Assembly: GCA_034932745.1 (NCBI GenBank)
Contig: JAYFOJ010000001.1
Coordinates: 62,001-126,000, forward strand
DNA length: 64,000 bases
Source: JBAYST01 sp034932745
GTDB taxonomy: Bacteria > Bacillota_I > Bacilli_A > RFN20 > CAG-826
Reading direction: 5' to 3'
In this document: positions 7,236 to 16,007 of the stretch, one piece after another
Position numbering within the stretch: the stretch's first letter is position 1
Layout of the letters: each line of letters starts with the position of its first letter
The notes under the pieces: model-generated
Database searches by the model: none
What the model was told of the DNA's origin: nothing
The model's input: the letters and a program-made list of their open reading frames with translations, nothing else
Made by a program: the position numbers and the translations under genes

Positions 7236-9275
7236 ATGAGGACAGCAATTAAAAGAATAAGAATCGTGTCATTTTCCCTTATTCTCATTCAGATGGTGTT
7301 AATAATTCTATTTTCAGTGTTATATTTCACCAATCTTTTCGACATCCAAACAAACTTAAACCCCTCTTACGTAATTATTGCAGCAGTTTCGTTGGTATTC
7401 ATCGACACAGTCTTCGTTTGGATATCTATTATGCAAGTTTCTTCAATTAGGCAAAGAACAAATTTACATGCAGCAGATGTCATTGGTTCCGACGTCCAAG
7501 AAGCATACAACTTTGCTATGTTAGGTCTAGCGGTTGTTGACGAGAACAATATGGTGTTATGGACAAATGATTTATTTAAAGACCGCCACATCGACATCAT
7601 CGATGCCAATATCATTGAGTGGCAACCGAATTTATCCACATTGAAGGAATCTAGCGATGAAAACGCAACCGTTAAAATTGTTATCAACTCAAGAAACTAT
7701 GAAGTTAAGCTTTTAACGGAAGCAGGTCTTTACATTTTCAAAGACATTACCGATTTGGAAACCATTTATAACTATTCCAAAGAACAGTCTCCTGTCGTTG
7801 GTATCGTTACAATCGATAACTATGCTGATGTTGTAAAAACCGAAGAAGATTTTAATGACTTGGTTTCAAAAGTAAAAAATGAAATCTTTCAATACGCGAA
7901 GGATTTTGGTCTTCTTTTAAGAAGATATCGTAATGATAGTTACTTCTTATTATGTAATTTTGATGCATTGAACAAGATGAGAGAAGATGGATTCTCGCTT
8001 ATTAACAAAGTTAGAGAATTAGGAGCAGGGGACGATGTGCCTCTTACATTATCTATCGGTATTGCACATGATTTCCCTGATGTAGTGAAGTTAAATGATT
8101 TAGCAAGCGAAGCTGTTTCTATTGCGATGTCTCGTGGTGGAGACCAAGTTGTTATTTCGAAATATGGCTCTGAAATGGAATTTATCGGTGGAAAAACCGA
8201 GGCCCAAGAAAGACGTAACAGAGTTAAAGTACGTGTTTTGGCAGATTCACTTATTAGTTTAATTAAAGGTTCATCTAATGTTTTGATTATGGGCCACACC
8301 ATGATGGACATGGATGCTCTAGGAGCGTGTCTAGGAATTAAAGCAATGTGTGAAAATCTGGACAAAACCTCGCAAATCGTCGTCGATTTCAAATTGACAG
8401 AGTATAAAACCCGTTCTGCATTAACCTCGTCTTTCTCTAGAGATGATTTAGATGGAATGATAATTTCTCCAAAAGAAGCAGAAGATAAAGTCAGACCAAA
8501 TACGCTTCTCGTGGTCGTCGATGTTCACATCCCTTCAATGGTAATGGCGCCGCAATTATTGGACAAAGCTAGCAAAATCGTTGTTATCGATCACCATCGT
8601 CGTGCAGAAGAATACATTGACTCACCAGTCTTCAATCACATCGATCCATCAGCGTCTTCGTCTAGTGAACTGGTTACCGAATTCGTGCATTTCGCGTCTA
8701 TTAGCCCACGCGTAACGATTTCGCCAGCGTATGCGACAATAATGCTTTCTGGTATTTTTCTCGATTCAAGTTACTTTAAATCAAAAAACTGTGGCATTAG
8801 AACATTTGAAGCCGCAACTGTATTAAAAGAGTTCGGTGCTGATAACTCACTAGCAGATGATTTCTTAAAAGATGATTTCGAAGAATATTCCATCGTTAAC
8901 GAGATTATTTCGAAGATGAAAACACCAATTCCAGGCATCGTTTATGCAATAGCGCCAGCGGACCAGTTCTTCGATATGGCGACTTTGGCGAAAGCTGCAA
9001 ATACATGTCTAAGTATGAAAGCAATAAATGCCGCGTTTATTATTGGTAACATCTCTAATAAAGAAACTAGGATGTCTTGCCGTAGTGACGGTACTATAAA
9101 TGTTCAAATCATTGCCGAAAAAATGGGTGGTGGTGGGCACTTTACCTCATCTGCTGTTTCGTTTGAAAAAACAACACCAGAGGCTGTCGCAGAAACATTA
9201 CTCAGTGTATTAGATAAGAATCTATCAGAGGCAAGAGCTGATAGTAAGAAGAAAGATAATCAGGAGGATAGATAG
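7236..9275 (+). CDS. gdpP: cyclic-di-AMP phosphodiesterase GdpP (YybT family)
   Basis: GdpP hydrolyses the second messenger c-di-AMP at the membrane and so affects potassium, osmotic and cell-wall balance. The protein has 679 residues. Two membrane helices lie in the first 75, followed by a PAS-like region and a degenerate GGDEF domain. The C-terminal half carries the DHH phosphoesterase motifs GHTMMDMDALGA and VIDHH, and the DHHA1 motif GGGGHF. A GTG at 7230 is in frame, but ATG 7236 is preferred because AGAGGT at 7223-7228 is then seven bases away. The rplI start follows the stop by one base. Confidence 0.93.
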   Translation: MRTAIKRIRIVSFSLILIQMVLIILFSVLYFTNLFDIQTNLNPSYVIIAAVSLVFIDTVFVWISIMQVSSIRQRTNLHAADVIGSDVQEAYNFAMLGLAVVDENNMVLWTNDLFKDRHIDIIDANIIEWQPNLSTLKESSDENATVKIVINSRNYEVKLLTEAGLYIFKDITDLETIYNYSKEQSPVVGIVTIDNYADVVKTEEDFNDLVSKVKNEIFQYAKDFGLLLRRYRNDSYFLLCNFDALNKMREDGFSLINKVRELGAGDDVPLTLSIGIAHDFPDVVKLNDLASEAVSIAMSRGGDQVVISKYGSEMEFIGGKTEAQERRNRVKVRVLADSLISLIKGSSNVLIMGHTMMDMDALGACLGIKAMCENLDKTSQIVVDFKLTEYKTRSALTSSFSRDDLDGMIISPKEAEDKVRPNTLLVVVDVHIPSMVMAPQLLDKASKIVVIDHHRRAEEYIDSPVFNHIDPSASSSSELVTEFVHFASISPRVTISPAYATIMLSGIFLDSSYFKSKNCGIRTFEAATVLKEFGADNSLADDFLKDDFEEYSIVNEIISKMKTPIPGIVYAIAPADQFFDMATLAKAANTCLSMKAINAAFIIGNISNKETRMSCRSDGTINVQIIAEKMGGGGHFTSSAVSFEKTTPEAVAETLLSVLDKNLSEARADSKKKDNQEDR

Positions 9276-9276
9276 G

Positions 9277-9726
9277 ATGAAAGTAATTTTACTTCAAGAT
9301 GTGAAAAAGGTAGGCAAAAAGGGAGAAACTGTCGAAGTTTCAATCGGTTACGCGAATAATTTTCTTTTCCCGAAGAAGTTAGCCGTCATGTTAACCGCAA
9401 AGAGCGAAGAGATACTCGAGAAACAAAACGAAAATCACCGTAAAGAAGAAGAACAAAAAAAGGTTGAAGCAATTGCTTTAGGAGACGCGCTATCTAAAAT
9501 CACACTCGAGTTTAAAGCTAAGGTTGGTAAAGACGGAAAAATGTTCGGAGCCATATCTTTAAAACAAGTGGAAGAAGAATTAAAAAGTAAACACAATATT
9601 CAAATTGACAAAAGAAAGTTTGTTGATAAAACAACAATTGATTGTCTTGGATATTTCAAACTGAAAATTGAATTATATAAAGGTGTATTCGGAATAATAA
9701 CGGTGCACGTTAATGAGGAAAAATAG
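9277..9726 (+). CDS. rplI: 50S ribosomal protein L9
   Basis: L9 binds 23S rRNA at the base of the L1 stalk. The 149-residue protein has the N-terminal L9 motif (MKVILLQDVKKVGKKGE..GYANNFLFPKKLA), the long connecting helix and the C-terminal domain. AGGAGGAT lies inside the end of gdpP, so the two genes are probably translationally linked. dnaB follows. Confidence 0.97.
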   Translation: MKVILLQDVKKVGKKGETVEVSIGYANNFLFPKKLAVMLTAKSEEILEKQNENHRKEEEQKKVEAIALGDALSKITLEFKAKVGKDGKMFGAISLKQVEEELKSKHNIQIDKRKFVDKTTIDCLGYFKLKIELYKGVFGIITVHVNEEK

Positions 9727-9737
9727 AGGTGATATAA

Positions 9738-11237
9738 ATGGCCAAAAATAATGGTGCGCTTCCGTACAATATTGATGCCGAGAAAGCTGTTCTTGGATCT
9801 GCTTTGCTCGCTCAGGAAGCCCTTTACAATGTTGTCAGTTCTCTAGAAATCGATGATTTTTACGAAGGAAAACATCAAATTATCTACAAATCATTTATAA
9901 GTTTGATGAACCGCAAGACTCCGGTCGACGTTTTAACTGTCGCAACCGAACTTGCAAATATGAAAGAACTTGAAAATATTGGCGGTGCTAATTATCTAAA
10001 AGAATTGACCGAATCGATGATTTCTTTTGGCAACCTTCAGTTTTATATCGACATCGTTCTCGACCAATCCGTCATGAGAAGAATGTTATTAACTATACGA
10101 GACATCAATCGCGAATATGTTGAAGAAGATATCGAAAATCCAAACGATTTCATATTAAAAAGTGAAGTTAAATTTAAGGATTCAGTGGCGAGAAGACACA
10201 TATCTTCATTTATTGATATGGAAACCGCCGCAAAGCGTGTGGAAGCGCAGTTAAACGATCAAAAGGAAATGTCTGTGTCCGATACTGACGTCATCGGCTT
10301 AAATACAGGATATCCGATGCTGAACGCCTTAACGCAAGGATTTCAAAAAGGCGAAATGACAATTATTGCCGCTCGTCCATCTGTTGGAAAAACAGCGTTA
10401 GCACTTAATTTTGCTTTCCAAGTTGCCACCAAAGAAAATGTTCCAGTTGCTATTTTTTCACTAGAAATGACCTCTGAGCTTTTAGTTAAGAGATTGATTG
10501 CCTCTGCTTCTTGCGTAAATTTAAAAAACATCAATATGGGACGTTTTTATGGACAAGATAGGCAAAAAGTTGCGCAAGGAATAAAAGAGGTCGCAAATAC
10601 AAAGATTTTTATCGATGATTCTCCAGGAATAAGATTAATGGATATCATCGCAAAAACACGCAAACTTCAATCTGCACACCCTGATTTAGGTCTTGTCATC
10701 ATCGATTACCTCGGTCTTGTCCAATTAACACAAACTAATAGCCGAAATCCTGACTCAAGACAAGAGGAAGTGCGGAAGATATCACTAGCATTAAAAGCAA
10801 TGGCTAAAGATTTAAAGTTACCAGTAGTTATTGTTTCGCAATTGTCCCGTGATGTTGAAAAACGAGATACAAAGAAACCAATGCTATCCGATTTGAGAGA
10901 TTCTGGATCTATTGAACAAGATGCAGACGTCGTTATGCTTCTTTATAGAGAGGACTATTATTCCGACCAAAAGAAGAAAGAAATCGGTAATAAAAAGCCA
11001 TCTCAATTATCTAGTAGCGATCGTTTTGAACTAGTTAGACAACAAAAAGAAAAAGAAGCCGGAGACACTCTTCCTGGCAATGCTTCATATGTCGAAGTAA
11101 ACGTTGCTAAAAATAGAAACGGTGCCACTGGAAAAGTTCCACTATTCTTCTATAAAGATTTTGGCCGTTTTGATTCTCCTTCAAAAGCATGGGTAGACGC
11201 AATGAGAGAAGTCGAAGATAGCGTAGCGGCGGACTAA
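9738..11237 (+). CDS. dnaB: replicative DNA helicase DnaB
   Basis: This hexameric helicase unwinds DNA at the replication fork (called DnaC in Bacillus subtilis). The 499-residue protein has the N-terminal primase-interacting domain (starts ..LPYNIDAEKAVLGSALL) and a RecA-like domain. Walker A is ARPSVGKTALA near residue 212, and LVIIDYLGL and the DLRDSGSIEQDADVV segment follow. No intein is present. The adjacent position to rplI matches other Bacillota. GAGGTGAT precedes the start. Confidence 0.96.
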   Translation: MAKNNGALPYNIDAEKAVLGSALLAQEALYNVVSSLEIDDFYEGKHQIIYKSFISLMNRKTPVDVLTVATELANMKELENIGGANYLKELTESMISFGNLQFYIDIVLDQSVMRRMLLTIRDINREYVEEDIENPNDFILKSEVKFKDSVARRHISSFIDMETAAKRVEAQLNDQKEMSVSDTDVIGLNTGYPMLNALTQGFQKGEMTIIAARPSVGKTALALNFAFQVATKENVPVAIFSLEMTSELLVKRLIASASCVNLKNINMGRFYGQDRQKVAQGIKEVANTKIFIDDSPGIRLMDIIAKTRKLQSAHPDLGLVIIDYLGLVQLTQTNSRNPDSRQEEVRKISLALKAMAKDLKLPVVIVSQLSRDVEKRDTKKPMLSDLRDSGSIEQDADVVMLLYREDYYSDQKKKEIGNKKPSQLSSSDRFELVRQQKEKEAGDTLPGNASYVEVNVAKNRNGATGKVPLFFYKDFGRFDSPSKAWVDAMREVEDSVAAD

Positions 11238-11238
11238 A

Positions 11239-11991
11239 ATGTATTTTAATATCATTGCAAGCGGTTCAAAAGGTAACGCCACTTTAGTAGTGGAAAAAGA
11301 CACAATCATCCTAATCGATATGGGAGTTACTTTAACGCGTTTAGAAGCAGGCTTATCTGAAATTGGCAAGAAGGTTTCAGATATAACTGGTGCAATTATT
11401 ACACACGATCATAGCGACCACACCGCAGGAATAAAGTTTTTACCTAAAAACAAAATCTATGCTTTAGAAGGCACGATTACCGGAACGGGCTCGCATATTA
11501 TAAAAATAAATGAACCATTTCTTGTAGGAGATATTACCATTACTCCAATTAAAATATCGCATGATGCAATAAATCCATGTGGTTTTGTTTTAGAATTTGG
11601 AAACGAAAAACTATCATATATCACCGATACTGGCTATGTTTTAAACGAGACTTTGCCAATTCTTAAGAACCCGAGCTATTTAATTATTGAAAGCAACCAT
11701 GATATTAAGATGTTGCTTAAAACGAATCGTCCGATGGAGCTAAAACAAAGAATTTTGAGCGATCATGGACATTTGTGCAATGAAGATTCTGCGATTGCAA
11801 CATGTGGGATAATTGGCCCAAATACGAAAGAAGTCGTACTCGCACATATTTCTGAGGAGGCAAACACGCCAGAAATGGCATTAGAGGCATATCGCAAAAT
11901 ATTGAACTACTTTAATATCGATAGCGACTCATTCGTGTTAAAAGTTGCTTGCCAATGGAAATCTTTGCTCGGAGGGAACTATGAAAATTAA
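11239..11991 (+). CDS. walJ: metallo-beta-lactamase fold hydrolase of the WalJ/YycJ family
   Basis: The 250-residue protein carries the metal-binding motif THDHSDHTAG near residue 54 and further family histidines (SDHGHLCNEDS, LAHISEEANTPE). YycJ/WalJ proteins are linked to the WalRK cell-wall and DNA-replication locus and may act as exonucleases. There is no walRK cluster here. The start is one base after the dnaB stop, and its 3' end overlaps rlmH by 11 bases, so the run dnaB-walJ-rlmH looks like one transcript. Confidence 0.85.
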   Translation: MYFNIIASGSKGNATLVVEKDTIILIDMGVTLTRLEAGLSEIGKKVSDITGAIITHDHSDHTAGIKFLPKNKIYALEGTITGTGSHIIKINEPFLVGDITITPIKISHDAINPCGFVLEFGNEKLSYITDTGYVLNETLPILKNPSYLIIESNHDIKMLLKTNRPMELKQRILSDHGHLCNEDSAIATCGIIGPNTKEVVLAHISEEANTPEMALEAYRKILNYFNIDSDSFVLKVACQWKSLLGGNYEN

Positions 11992-12460
11992 CCTTTTAGT
12001 AATCGGTAAAATTAAAGATTTATATCTAAAGCAAGGAATTGAAGAGTATTTAAAAAGACTTTCTAATTATTGCGAAGTTTTAGTGAAAGAATTTGATGAT
12101 GAATCTATTGTCGATAAGCCCAGTAAAAAAGAAATCGAAATAGCTACAGATAAAGAATGCGAAAGAGTGTTAAAAACGATTAAAAATACTGACTATGTTA
12201 TAACTTTAGATCTAGGCAAGAAACAACTTGATAGTAAGGGATTTGCAGAGTTTTTATCGCAAAAGTTTAATACTTATGGTTCGCATTTAACATTTGTCAT
12301 TGGTGGCTCATACGGTCTATCAAACAATCTAAAAAAACGCGCTAACGATAGCATTTCTCTTTCCGCTATGACTTTTACTCACCAGATGACTAGGCTTATT
12401 TTTCTTGAACAAGTTTATCGGGCGTTTAAAATATTGAATAATGAGGTATACCACAAATGA
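11981..12460 (+). CDS. rlmH: 23S rRNA pseudouridine1915 N3-methyltransferase RlmH
   Basis: RlmH methylates pseudouridine 1915 in helix 69 of 23S rRNA using S-adenosylmethionine. The 159-residue protein has the SPOUT fold, with the FVIGGSYGLS motif and LSAMTFTHQMTRLIFLEQVYRAFKI near the end. The longer open frame starts at 11945, but ATG 11981 is preceded by GGAGGG at 11971-11976 and gives the family length and start (MKINLLVIGKI). It overlaps walJ by 11 bases and the next gene by 4. Confidence 0.94.
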   Translation: MKINLLVIGKIKDLYLKQGIEEYLKRLSNYCEVLVKEFDDESIVDKPSKKEIEIATDKECERVLKTIKNTDYVITLDLGKKQLDSKGFAEFLSQKFNTYGSHLTFVIGGSYGLSNNLKKRANDSISLSAMTFTHQMTRLIFLEQVYRAFKILNNEVYHK

Positions 12461-12795
12461 AATATAAAGAATGGAACGAATTAAATATTATCGAAGACAA
12501 GAAGAACCCCTTTAGTACACTTTTTGAATATTCAAGTGGTGAAAGATTCTATATTGAACCAGTGTTTTACACGAAGTTTAAGGCAATGCTTGACCATCAC
12601 CCAGAAAAGAGAACTGACATAATTGAAGAAATGAAGAGAATTGTTTTAAAAAACAAGCGAGTTGTATTTACTGGGTCATTTGACTTTCCAAGAACCAACG
12701 CTCCTGACTATATATTTCTTGAACTAGAAGATATAACAAATCTCTTAAAAATATTCGTCGAAGATAAATCTCGTGGATCCGATTACGGAGACTAA
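12457..12795 (+). CDS. hypothetical protein in the rlmH operon
   Basis: I do not recognise this 112-residue protein. It is soluble, has no signal peptide or membrane helix, and is rich in charged and aromatic residues. Its ATG overlaps the rlmH stop (ATGA), which supports coupled translation. It is the last gene before a terminator. It may be a small lineage-restricted protein. No function is proposed. Confidence 0.7.
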   Translation: MKYKEWNELNIIEDKKNPFSTLFEYSSGERFYIEPVFYTKFKAMLDHHPEKRTDIIEEMKRIVLKNKRVVFTGSFDFPRTNAPDYIFLELEDITNLLKIFVEDKSRGSDYGD

Positions 12796-12796
12796 T

Positions 12797-12831
12797 AAAA
12801 AACCTCAGAATTTAACTGAGGTTTTCTTTTT
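12797..12831. terminator. bidirectional terminator between convergent genes
   Basis: CCTCAG (12803-12808) pairs with CTGAGG (12816-12821) around a seven-base loop. Flanking A and T runs can serve both the plus-strand operon ending at 12795 and the minus-strand gene ending at 12836. Confidence 0.8.
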
Positions 12832-12835
12832 GTTT

Positions 12836-13915
12836 TTATCTACCGGTAGGTTTCAATTGTCTCATTGACAGCCACATCACGCGTACGCCAAGTAAGATAA
12901 TAAAGAACATAACGGCGTATTGTTGCAATATAAATCCAAGAATTAAACTGAGAATAGCTGGTGAGACCATTGCCCATGAACTAATCTTTTCGCAATCGCC
13001 GAAAGTAAAGACGTGGAAAATGTTTTTCTTGCCTCTAGTGAGTAAGAACACCATGAGGCCCATGAAAACGCCTAGGACTGCGTATATTCCTAAAGAAAGA
13101 AGACTTGAGAACAGTGTATTCTGATCTCTTAATGTTAAGAACGATTCATTGAAGAGATTGGTCCAGTTTTGAGTAACAGCTTTAACATATGCAGCATTAG
13201 CAAGATTTGTATGATTCTCCACATCAACTGGAATAATACTTTCTTCAAGAGCGAAGTGGCTTATTTTGGTGCCAACGGCAGTATGTAAATAATCACCGGT
13301 GACATTTCCATAAGCAGTTGTGGTATTTGGATTAAAGACGTATGCCGCTAGTCTTTCGGTTCCAAGAATAATAACGGTTGGAGAATAAAGACTAGGTGCG
13401 GTTGACTCTGAACTTTCTGATTGGACATATTTTGTTTGACTACCAATGATGTACTGCCTTGCAATAACATCCTTAACAGAAGCGGTGAAGTCACTACCGG
13501 TTTCTTTAGTAAAATACACCAATAAATCATATTGGTCAGTATTTGAATTAACGTATGCGTATTGGACGCCTGTTAAATCGTATGTGTAGTTTGTAAGCCA
13601 CTTATCTTCAGTATCTTCCATATAGTGATGATCATTAATTTCTAGAGATATTCCTTTTTCATACATGTCCATGGTGAAAGAAGTAATAGTGTTATCAAAG
13701 CTTCTCATCCCTTGAGAAAAGAATGACGATCCGGACAGATTAGCGTTGTAGACGGTTACTGGTATAACCGGGAGAGCGATTGATATCACGAACATTATCA
13801 ATGCGACCCACCAGCGATTGTGTCTAGCGCCATCAATAGCGCGTTGGTTGCTAATTAAGCTACCAAATATGTTTTTTAAATTTTCTTTTGTTTCTGGTTT
13901 CATTTTCTTTTTCAT
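12836..13915 (-). CDS. integral membrane protein with large extracytoplasmic domain, unknown function
   Basis: The 359-residue protein has a basic N-terminus, one membrane helix near residues 34-55, an outward domain of roughly 220 residues, and then three C-terminal helices ending MWLSMRQLKPTGR. The loop is Thr/Asn-rich and has no motif I know. The layout resembles the DUF1189/Yip1-like membrane proteins of Bacillota, but I would not assign it. An AGGA site precedes the ATG, and a TACAAT box lies about 18 bases upstream of the start. Confidence 0.75.
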   Translation of the reverse strand: MKKKMKPETKENLKNIFGSLISNQRAIDGARHNRWWVALIMFVISIALPVIPVTVYNANLSGSSFFSQGMRSFDNTITSFTMDMYEKGISLEINDHHYMEDTEDKWLTNYTYDLTGVQYAYVNSNTDQYDLLVYFTKETGSDFTASVKDVIARQYIIGSQTKYVQSESSESTAPSLYSPTVIILGTERLAAYVFNPNTTTAYGNVTGDYLHTAVGTKISHFALEESIIPVDVENHTNLANAAYVKAVTQNWTNLFNESFLTLRDQNTLFSSLLSLGIYAVLGVFMGLMVFLLTRGKKNIFHVFTFGDCEKISSWAMVSPAILSLILGFILQQYAVMFFIILLGVRVMWLSMRQLKPTGR

Positions 13916-14029
13916 AATTTTTCCTGCTTGTTTATTGTATGGGAATATTATCTATTTTACAAATAGAATAAAACTAACGGTTTTCCAACTGTTTTATTAA
14001 AAATAAAGATTACCAATGTTTATATAAAT

Positions 14030-14051
14030 AAAAAAAGAGACTAAGTCTCTT
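14030..14051 (-). terminator. terminator of the cation antiporter gene
   Basis: AGAGACT and AGTCTCT form a seven-base-pair stem around a single base (14036-14050). On the minus strand this is followed by a run of T residues. Confidence 0.75.
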
Positions 14052-14055
14052 TTAT

Positions 14056-15402
14056 TTAAGGATGATTAATTAGTAATTTTTCCTCTTCGATTTCTTTTTT
14101 ATAAAGCAATTTGAGTATTATCGGTGTCAGTATGGAAGATAAAATAATGAGCAATAGGATGAAAAACATAATTCGCGGGTCGATCATATTTTCGTCAATT
14201 CCTTTTTTCGCACACACAATCAATACTTCTGCGCGTGCCATCATTCCAACACCCAATTTGGCCGAATCCTTTAGATTGAATTTGGTAATAAGTCCACCCA
14301 ATCCTGCTCCTACAACTTTTCCAAGTAGTCCGACTATGACAAAAGCAATACCGAACATCGAGTATTCCCAGAATTCAGAATTGAATGTTATCGGTGTGGT
14401 GAAAAGCATCATTCCAATACTTGCAAAAAAGATTGGACCAAATATAATTCCGGCCTCACTATCGGCTTTTGAATCAATGTAATCTCTTGATCCGGTTTCT
14501 GAAATCAATAATCCGGCCATAAAAGCGCCAGTAATGTCGGCTACACCAAAACAATACTCGGCTGCCCATGCTAATAAAAACGCTAATGCAAATCCAAATA
14601 CTGGTATTCTACGGTGGTTAGGCCACTTCTTATTGAGCCATGAAAACAATTTGTTGATTGGTTTCCATAAAAGGAAACAAATAGCAAAGAATCCGACCAT
14701 AAAGATAATCAAGACTACGATATTTACCCAATCAATACCAAAATCAATACCAAATGGTAAACCACTGTCGCCAGTTCCAGTCTTGCTTAACGAGACGATA
14801 AGAGATAGTAAAATGATTCCAATAATATCATCTAAAACTGCCGCGCTAATTAAACACGCGCCAACTTTAGAATCTAATTTTCCTAATTCTTTAAGTACAG
14901 TAACGGTCACTGAAACGCTTGTTGCAGTCAATAGAACACCATAAAATAAGCAAGAGAAAAGGCCAGTTATACTGAAGCCAGTTGGTGTAAACACTAAAGT
15001 ATTTAAGAAACCCATTGCCACACCAAAACCAAATATTAATGGAAAAATTACTCCTAAAGAAGTAATGACAAGCGCTGATTTACCTGTTTCTTTTATCTTC
15101 TTAATATCAGTTCCAAGGCCGGCGCTAAACATAATAATAATGACGCCAATTTTTGCGAAGTCGTTTATTCCTTCCATGACACTCGTCGTAAAAATCGGTT
15201 GATTAGGAATTAATGTTATTGCTCCTAATAAAATTCCCGCCACTAAATATCCAATTACTTGCGGAACCTTAATTTTTTTAAGGACAATAGCAAATAATTT
15301 TGAGAAAAACAGAATTAGTGCGAACGGAAGAAGAATCATGTAGGGTTTAAACCCACCCGCTGGGTCTGGACTAATAGCCAGAATATTTAATAAGTTTTGC
15401 AT
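14056..15402 (-). CDS. monovalent cation:proton antiporter, CPA2 family
   Basis: The 448-residue protein is almost wholly membrane-spanning (about 12-13 helices) and follows the KefB/NapA pattern: PQVIGYLVAGILLG near the start, LTATSVSVTVTVLKELG, the paired aspartates in AVLDDIIGI, and ADITGAFMAGLLISE. In this superfamily an Asp-Asp pair is associated with electrogenic Na+/H+ exchange. There is no C-terminal TrkA-N/RCK domain, which argues against a classical Kef channel. No ribosome binding site is present. TATAAT lies ten bases before the ATG, implying a leader of about four bases. Confidence 0.85.
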   Translation of the reverse strand: MQNLLNILAISPDPAGGFKPYMILLPFALILFFSKLFAIVLKKIKVPQVIGYLVAGILLGAITLIPNQPIFTTSVMEGINDFAKIGVIIIMFSAGLGTDIKKIKETGKSALVITSLGVIFPLIFGFGVAMGFLNTLVFTPTGFSITGLFSCLFYGVLLTATSVSVTVTVLKELGKLDSKVGACLISAAVLDDIIGIILLSLIVSLSKTGTGDSGLPFGIDFGIDWVNIVVLIIFMVGFFAICFLLWKPINKLFSWLNKKWPNHRRIPVFGFALAFLLAWAAEYCFGVADITGAFMAGLLISETGSRDYIDSKADSEAGIIFGPIFFASIGMMLFTTPITFNSEFWEYSMFGIAFVIVGLLGKVVGAGLGGLITKFNLKDSAKLGVGMMARAEVLIVCAKKGIDENMIDPRIMFFILLLIILSSILTPIILKLLYKKEIEEEKLLINHP

Positions 15403-15412
15403 ACAATTTTCA

Positions 15413-15418
15413 ATTATA
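15413..15418 (-). promoter_or_regulatory. -10 box, nearly leaderless start of the antiporter gene
   Basis: On the minus strand TATAAT ends ten bases before the ATG at 15402. With a usual spacing to +1 the leader is about four bases and cannot hold a Shine-Dalgarno site. Confidence 0.5.
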
Positions 15419-15459
15419 ATCTTTAATGCATTGTTTTCAATGAAATAGGCATTTTTCTT

Positions 15460-15487
15460 TTGAATTGAATAATCATTAGATTATAAT
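15460..15487 (+). promoter_or_regulatory. promoter of the tmRNA gene
   Basis: TTGAAT (15460-15465) and TATAAT (15482-15487) are 16 bases apart. The -10 ends 12 bases before the mature tmRNA 5' end at 15500. Confidence 0.65.
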
Positions 15488-15499
15488 GTAAACGCAGAT

Positions 15500-15895
15500 G
15501 GGGCTGAAATGGTTTCGACAGGGATGCTTGCCTTGCTTAGGCTGCAGTCGTGTGGTGACGTTATCACCAACCAAAAATAACTGACAACAGTTATATGAGC
15601 GCCAATCGCGCTCAAGTTTGCTGCGCTGCTTAATTAGCTTCCGTATATAGGAACCGACCAAAAGGCCGGACAGCACGGATTCTAGGGTTTAGCCTATTAC
15701 GCCTAGAAAATCCGTCATACAAATAGGATAAGATCTAGCAGTTGACAAGTTAGCTAGGTACGAAAAATTGTTTGGCTCGCAATTCACGTTTTGTCGATAT
15801 TGTCGGTGAATTGTTAAAACTCAATGTCGTCTAAACTGTAGACGCCTTTGATGGGCCATCCTTGGACACGAGTTCAACTCTCGTCAGCTCCACCA
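15500..15895 (+). ncRNA. ssrA: transfer-messenger RNA (tmRNA)
   Basis: tmRNA rescues stalled ribosomes and tags the unfinished peptide for proteolysis. The 5' end GGGGCTG pairs with CAGCTCC at 15885-15891, followed by encoded ACCA. The conserved GAAATGGTTTCGACAGG lies at the start and the T-arm GTTCAACTCTCGTC near the end. By alignment with the B. subtilis resume site (AAATATAACT then the tag), the tag frame here runs from GAC 15583 to TAA 15631. It gives, after the tRNA alanine, DNSYMSANRAQVCCAA. The final Ala-Ala is canonical, while the Cys-Cys before it is unusual. The gene is one-piece, not permuted. Confidence 0.95.
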
Positions 15896-15900
15896 TCTTA

Positions 15901-15930
15901 AAAACAACACCTTTATCGGGTGTTTTTTTA
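15901..15930 (+). terminator. rho-independent terminator of ssrA
   Basis: AACACC (15906-15911) pairs with GGTGTT (15919-15924) around a seven-base loop and is followed by a run of T residues. Confidence 0.8.
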
Positions 15931-16007
15931 TTTATTGAAAACAGCGCAGATTACGAGTGAAAACCAACAATTCATGCTTTTTTGCAGTCTTTTAAAAAGG
16001 TGGTTGT

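Noticed and set aside
7940..8392. 150-codon open frame antisense to gdpP
   Set aside because: It lies wholly within a conserved gene, has no ribosome site, and its protein has no recognisable features.
14111..14944. Two plus-strand open frames antisense to the cation antiporter
   Set aside because: They mirror a membrane protein with conserved motifs on the minus strand and are composition shadows.
15476..15676. 66-codon open frame on the minus strand
   Set aside because: It is the antisense of the tmRNA gene, has no ribosome site, and its codons are explained by conserved tmRNA structure.
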